8,435 nt of DNA from Chryseobacterium gleum (GTDB lineage: Bacteria; Bacteroidota; Bacteroidia; Flavobacteriales_D; Crocinitomicaceae), in the NCBI GenBank assembly GCA_943326315.2, contig CALPSU020000100.1, forward strand, positions 1-8,435, read 5' to 3'. The translations under genes were made by a program, and so were the position numbers. Of this stretch, positions 5,508 to 8,435 are shown one piece after another. Under the pieces are notes generated by a model, which worked only from the letters and a program-made list of their open reading frames with translations, was not told the DNA's origin and ran no database searches. The stretch's first letter is position 1, and each line of letters opens with the position of its first letter.

Positions 5508-6908
5508 ATGCTAAAACTAACACCAACACTTAATTCATTTCTGTTATTTATTTTTGTTTCATCTTCACCAATAAAATTATTTGGTCAGTTTTATCCATCT
5601 AAAATTAATCATAACATAGCGACGCGAAAGGCTGATTCTCTATATTTCGTTTTTATTAAAAATTTATCAAATGTAAATTATATAGAAACTTCTTCTGTAA
5701 AATTTGATGAATTAAGCTCTGTAGAAATAGCAGACTCTAAATATTTAGAGTGGTTAAAAAAATCATCAAAATTAAAACAGATAGAAATACCAGCTATAAA
5801 ATTTGATGAAATGGTTAAAATTAGTGCTGTAGTAATTGCAGACTCGAAATATTTGGAGTATATCAAAAAAGCTGAAATTGAGAATAATAAACAGATAGAA
5901 TTAGACTATTCTAAATTTGATGAAATAAATAAAATAAGTGCAGTACAAATAGCGGATTCTAAATATTTTAATACTCCACTTATAATAAATCAAGATTCAA
6001 AAGGATTAGAAAGTATAGCGTCAGAAAGTAAGCTTTCAGATAATGAGATTTATAATAAATCAAAACAAGAACCTAAAAATGAAAAAATTGAATCAAGGGA
6101 TAGTCTAAAAAAACAGTTTTCGAATCCAGAAATTAATTTTGATCAACATCAGTCTATCGAAACAAAAATAGAATCTGAGGTAATTCAAAATCCTGAAATT
6201 CAAAATTTAAAGGAATCAAAAGAAAGTATAGCGACAGAAAGTAATCTTTTAAATAATAAGATTAATGCTAAATCAAAACATTCGCCTTTAAATACTAAAA
6301 ATAAAATAGCTGAAACAGATAAAAGTGCAAGAAAACAGTTTTCGGGTCCAGAAATTAACTTAGATCAAAATCAGTCTATCGAAGCAAAATCAGAATCAAA
6401 ATCAATACAGAATCCTGAAACTCTAATTTCAAAGGATAATAGTTACAGTATAAATCAATCAAATAAACGTACTAATTCTAAGTGGAAAATTGATATACCA
6501 ATAACAGAAGAACAAGCAGAAAATATTAAAAATGGATTTTACATAGTTAACGAAGGTGAAACTTTATATCGGGTTTCAGTTAACACTAAACTTTCGGTGA
6601 AAAAATTAAAATTACTAAATAATTTAAAAAATAATAATATTAATCCAGGCAGTAAATTAATGATTACAATTTCAAAAAAAACAAAAAATGCACTTTCTCG
6701 CACTAAAAATACTTCAAAATGGAAAATAGATATACCAGTAACAGAAGAGCAAGCAGAAAATATAAATAAAGGATTCTATGTTGTTAATGAGGGTGAAACT
6801 TTATATAGAGTTTCTGTTAATACTAATCTATCAGTAGATAAATTAAAAGCATTTAATAATTTGAAAAACAACAATATATATCCAGGTACTAAATTAATAA
6901 TCAAATAA
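5508..6908 (+). CDS. Secreted repeat protein with two C-terminal LysM domains
   Basis: 466-residue exported protein. Residues 1-27 look like a signal peptide (hydrophobic 11-19, ending near KLFGQ). The mature part consists of three repeat types. Residues 65-154 hold three copies of a short unit with the core KFDE...IADSKYLE, starting at 65, 98 and 136. Residues 166-310 hold two charged, Ser/Lys/Glu/Asn-rich units of about 71-74 residues (SIASES/SIATES..., KQFS.PEIN, IQNPE). Residues 325-466 hold two 79-residue-spaced units KWKIDIP.TEEQAENI followed by a LysM domain (GFY.VNEGETLYRVSVNT..., about 344-387 and 423-466). LysM domains bind N-acetylglucosamine-containing glycans, so peptidoglycan binding in the periplasm or at the cell surface is likely. 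No catalytic domain is visible. The N-terminal repeats are not a family I recognise. It is first in a cluster with two lipoproteins. Confidence 0.85.
   Translation: MLKLTPTLNSFLLFIFVSSSPIKLFGQFYPSKINHNIATRKADSLYFVFIKNLSNVNYIETSSVKFDELSSVEIADSKYLEWLKKSSKLKQIEIPAIKFDEMVKISAVVIADSKYLEYIKKAEIENNKQIELDYSKFDEINKISAVQIADSKYFNTPLIINQDSKGLESIASESKLSDNEIYNKSKQEPKNEKIESRDSLKKQFSNPEINFDQHQSIETKIESEVIQNPEIQNLKESKESIATESNLLNNKINAKSKHSPLNTKNKIAETDKSARKQFSGPEINLDQNQSIEAKSESKSIQNPETLISKDNSYSINQSNKRTNSKWKIDIPITEEQAENIKNGFYIVNEGETLYRVSVNTKLSVKKLKLLNNLKNNNINPGSKLMITISKKTKNALSRTKNTSKWKIDIPVTEEQAENINKGFYVVNEGETLYRVSVNTNLSVDKLKAFNNLKNNNIYPGTKLIIK
5700..5969 (+). repeat. Three tandem KFDE-IADSKYLE coding repeats
   Basis: Units lie at 5700-5798, 5799-5912 and 5913-5969 (33, 38 and a truncated 19 residues). 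Each carries KFDE, then S-V/A-V near an IADSKY core; the first two continue with LE..KK. The repeat is also visible in the DNA (AAATTTGATGAA, GC.GA.TCTAAATATTT). Confidence 0.8.
6003..6437 (+). repeat. Two tandem charged linker repeats of about 71-74 codons
   Basis: Units at 6003-6215 and 6216-6437 share, in the same order, ESIA.ES, KSK, KQFS.PEIN.DQ.QSIE and IQNPE. A three-codon length difference shifts the period from 71 to 74. The composition suggests a flexible spacer between the N-terminal repeats and the LysM units. Confidence 0.75.
6480..6905 (+). repeat. Two tandem KWKIDIP-LysM coding repeats
   Basis: Units at 6480-6668 and 6717-6905 (start-to-start 79 codons). By hand count 51 of 63 residues are identical, which points to a recent duplication or ongoing homogenisation. 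The conserved part includes 20 residues in front of each LysM domain, so the duplicated module is larger than LysM itself. Confidence 0.88.
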
Positions 6909-6921
6909 ATATAGTTAAAAA

Positions 6922-7464
6922 ATGAAAAGATTAATCTTATCTATTTTTGCATTGGGGGCGTTGGTCTCCTGTAAAACCTATTCACATTCCTCTCGAGAAA
7001 TTGGTCTTGATTCAAAGAATGTTGAATCAAACACTTTTGTAGTTGATGTTGTTCCAGATTTTTCCAAAAAAATTAAAGCATCGTCTACAAAAAAACATTC
7101 ATCTGAACAATTAGCAAAAGATGAAGCATATTTTAATGCATTAATTGAAAATAATGTAGATGTTTTAATATCCCCAATTTATAGTGTAACAACTTCATCT
7201 TCTTCTATTGAAGTTACTGTTCATGGATATGGAGGATTTTATAAAAACCCTAAAATTGCAAGTCAAGCTAAACAAGATGATCTGAATCAAAAAATAGATG
7301 ATCTTGATAAGCTAAGTAAAATCGATGGAGTACTTGAAGAAACAGAAGAAAAGACATTTTCTGTAAAATCTAAATGTGGAGATTGTAAAGATCCGATTAC
7401 TTTGATTTCAATTATTAAAAACAAATCATCCTTGGTTGAAGCTTATAAAAAATTAAAAAATTAA
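6922..7464 (+). CDS. Lipoprotein of unknown function, paralogue 1 (CGDC motif)
   Basis: 180-residue predicted lipoprotein. It starts MKRLILSIFALGALVSC, with the lipobox cysteine at residue 17. The mature N-terminus CKTYSHSSR is identical to that of the next gene. A conserved core follows: FVVDV.P.FSK (39-49), KDEAYFNALIENN (66-78), D.L..PIYS.TT (80-91) and HGYGGFYKNP (101-110). A CxxC pair (Cys152, Cys155 in CGDCK) comes before DPITLISI. The core, a small polar domain predicting a stable ..D.LV.P.Y. element and GY..FYKNP, recalls uncharacterised Bacteroidota lipoproteins, but I cannot name a family. It follows the LysM gene by 13 bp and precedes its paralogue by 21 bp, so one transcript is likely. 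It lacks an acidic lipoprotein export signal right after the cysteine, so surface display is uncertain. Confidence 0.8.
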   Translation: MKRLILSIFALGALVSCKTYSHSSREIGLDSKNVESNTFVVDVVPDFSKKIKASSTKKHSSEQLAKDEAYFNALIENNVDVLISPIYSVTTSSSSIEVTVHGYGGFYKNPKIASQAKQDDLNQKIDDLDKLSKIDGVLEETEEKTFSVKSKCGDCKDPITLISIIKNKSSLVEAYKKLKN

Positions 7465-7485
7465 ACTTAAAAAACTCGAATAATT

Positions 7486-8193
7486 ATGAAAACTATTTTT
7501 TTATCTAAAATAATAATTGCTGCTTCTTTTTCACTTGCTTTAACTTCATGTAAAACATATTCTCATTCTTCAAGAGTAGTTGATATTTCAACACAAGATG
7601 TTGTTGCAGATAAATTCGTGGTAGATGTTGAACCAAATTTCAGTAAAAGAATTAAAGGGACTTCAACCAAAAAACACAAAATTGAAAAATCAGCTAAAGA
7701 TGAAGCATATTTTAATGCAATAATTGAAAACAATATTGATATTTTAGTAGATCCAATATACAGTATTACAACAACCAAAAAAATATTTTTATTTTTTGGA
7801 GGTAAAAGTGAAGCAACTGTTTATGGATATGCTGGTTTTTACAAAAACCCTAGATCTTTAGGACAAGTAAAACAACAAGAGTTTGATACAAAAATTTCAA
7901 ATTTAACTAACTTATCTAAAATTCAGGGAGTTCAGCAAGAAACTGAAGAAAAGACATATACTGTTAATTCTACTTGTGGAGATTGTAAAGGGAATGATCC
8001 ACTTACATTAATTGCTATAACGAAAAACAAACAATCTTTAGTTCAAGTATATGATGAACTTACTAATACATCTAGTAATAAAGATAGTGGAGCAAAATCG
8101 TTCTTTAAAAAAGAAAACGAAAATGATTCATCAAAAAAGAAAACGTTGATTTCTAAATTGATTTCTAAAATCAAAAGTATAGTTAAAAAATAA
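7486..8193 (+). CDS. Lipoprotein of unknown function, paralogue 2 with cationic C-terminal tail
   Basis: 235-residue paralogue of the preceding gene, about 60% identical by hand count over the shared part. The signal peptide ends in LTSC with the lipidated cysteine at residue 22, then the same CKTYSHSSR. Shared blocks are FVVDVEPNFSKRIK, STKKH, AKDEAYFNAIIENN, PIYSITT, GYAGFYKNP, ETEEKT and CGDCK (Cys164, Cys167). It differs in two ways. An insertion KKIFLFFGGK lies between the PIYS block and the GYAGFYKNP block, where paralogue 1 has a short serine loop. A C-terminal extension (about 191-235) ends in a Lys-rich, amphipathic-looking helix (KKKTLISKLISKIKSIVKK). Function unknown; an outer-membrane or inner-envelope location is inferred from the lipobox. 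It is last in the cluster, before a strong hairpin terminator. Confidence 0.8.
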   Translation: MKTIFLSKIIIAASFSLALTSCKTYSHSSRVVDISTQDVVADKFVVDVEPNFSKRIKGTSTKKHKIEKSAKDEAYFNAIIENNIDILVDPIYSITTTKKIFLFFGGKSEATVYGYAGFYKNPRSLGQVKQQEFDTKISNLTNLSKIQGVQQETEEKTYTVNSTCGDCKGNDPLTLIAITKNKQSLVQVYDELTNTSSNKDSGAKSFFKKENENDSSKKKTLISKLISKIKSIVKK

Positions 8194-8230
8194 ATTTGTT
8201 TTTTAACTATAAATGACTAGACATTTTAAC

Positions 8231-8275
8231 GATATAAAAAATGCGGTTAAGAAATTAACCGCATTTTTTTATATC
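8231..8275. terminator. Bidirectional terminator between lipoprotein cluster and lspA
   Basis: A nearly perfect long inverted repeat: TGCGGTTAA / TTAACCGCA closes a GAAA tetraloop. It is flanked by six A on the left and seven T on the right, then GATAT / ATATC. It sits between convergent genes, 38 bp after the lipoprotein stop and 9 bp before the lspA stop on the other strand. A U run follows the stem in either direction. Confidence 0.92.
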
Positions 8276-8283
8276 TAAATAAT

Positions 8284-8435
8284 TTAATCTTCCAATGTTT
8301 CCAATTCTGGAGGAGCTACTTTAGTCTCTTTAGGAAAATATGTTTTATGCCTTATTAATATCAATATTATTCCAGATGAAATAGAAAAATCTGCTAAATT
8401 CCATATAGCAGGAAAAATTTCTGCTCCACCAATCC
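8284..8435 (-). CDS. lspA: Lipoprotein signal peptidase (signal peptidase II), C-terminal end only
   Basis: The minus-strand frame is open from the window edge to TAA at 8284-8286 and gives 49 residues (the 5' end lies outside). IFPAIWNLADFSISSGI contains the conserved FN-A-D region of signal peptidase II, with the second catalytic aspartate in NLAD; the last transmembrane segment (about SGIILILI) follows. A basic cytoplasmic end RHKTYFPKE and an acidic tail ending LETLED complete it. LspA cuts the signal peptide from diacylglyceryl-prolipoproteins in the inner membrane, so GldH and the two lipoproteins in this window would be its substrates. The remaining ~110 residues, with the first catalytic Asp, are outside the window. 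Confidence 0.88.
   Translation of the reverse strand, partial: IGGAEIFPAIWNLADFSISSGIILILIRHKTYFPKETKVAPPELETLED

Noticed and set aside
5508..8193. Toxin-immunity, CRISPR, transposon or phage interpretation of the repeat-rich cluster
   Set aside because: The repeats are in-frame coding repeats with 33-79 codon periods. There are no spacer-like unique segments, no terminal inverted repeats or target duplications, no transposase, and no toxin domain.

Overview
The window looks like chromosomal DNA from a member of the Flavobacteriia (Bacteroidota). Three things support this: strong AT-richness, a gldH gliding-motility lipoprotein gene directly behind a RicT/PSP1 gene, and TANNTTTG-type promoter boxes. 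The genus cannot be fixed from the sequence alone. There is no mobile element, CRISPR array, plasmid or phage gene.

Layout from left to right. (1) At 1-1590 is the 3' part of a class Ia ribonucleotide reductase large subunit gene (nrdA), followed by a clear intrinsic terminator at 1641-1675. (2) A 253-bp spacer contains a degenerate tandem heptamer array next to a possible promoter. It leads into ricT (1844-3214), which overlaps gldH (3198-3671) by 17 bp. (3) On the minus strand lie a tRNA-Asn(GTT) gene (3895-3968) with its own terminator (3855-3887) and, upstream of it, a secreted N-acetylmuramoyl-L-alanine amidase with a C-terminal SPOR-like region (4133-5095). (4) After a 412-bp divergent intergenic region, a plus-strand three-gene cluster follows. 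It holds a secreted, internally repetitive double-LysM protein (5508-6908) and two tandemly duplicated lipoproteins of unknown function that share a CGDC motif (6922-7464 and 7486-8193). The cluster ends at a strong, probably bidirectional hairpin (8231-8275). (5) The minus-strand 3' end of lspA (signal peptidase II) enters from the right edge.

The housekeeping parts (nrdA, tRNA-Asn, lspA, amidase, ricT-gldH) are easily recognised. The 5508-8193 cluster is the least explained part. It looks built by repeated tandem duplication at several scales: three short repeats, two repeats of about 73 residues, two LysM repeats of 79 residues, then two lipoprotein genes. It sits back-to-back with a peptidoglycan amidase. 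I infer an envelope or peptidoglycan role for the cluster, but no specific function can be read from the sequence. Three of the promoters (tRNA, amidase, LysM gene) share the identical 10-mer TACATTTGCA.
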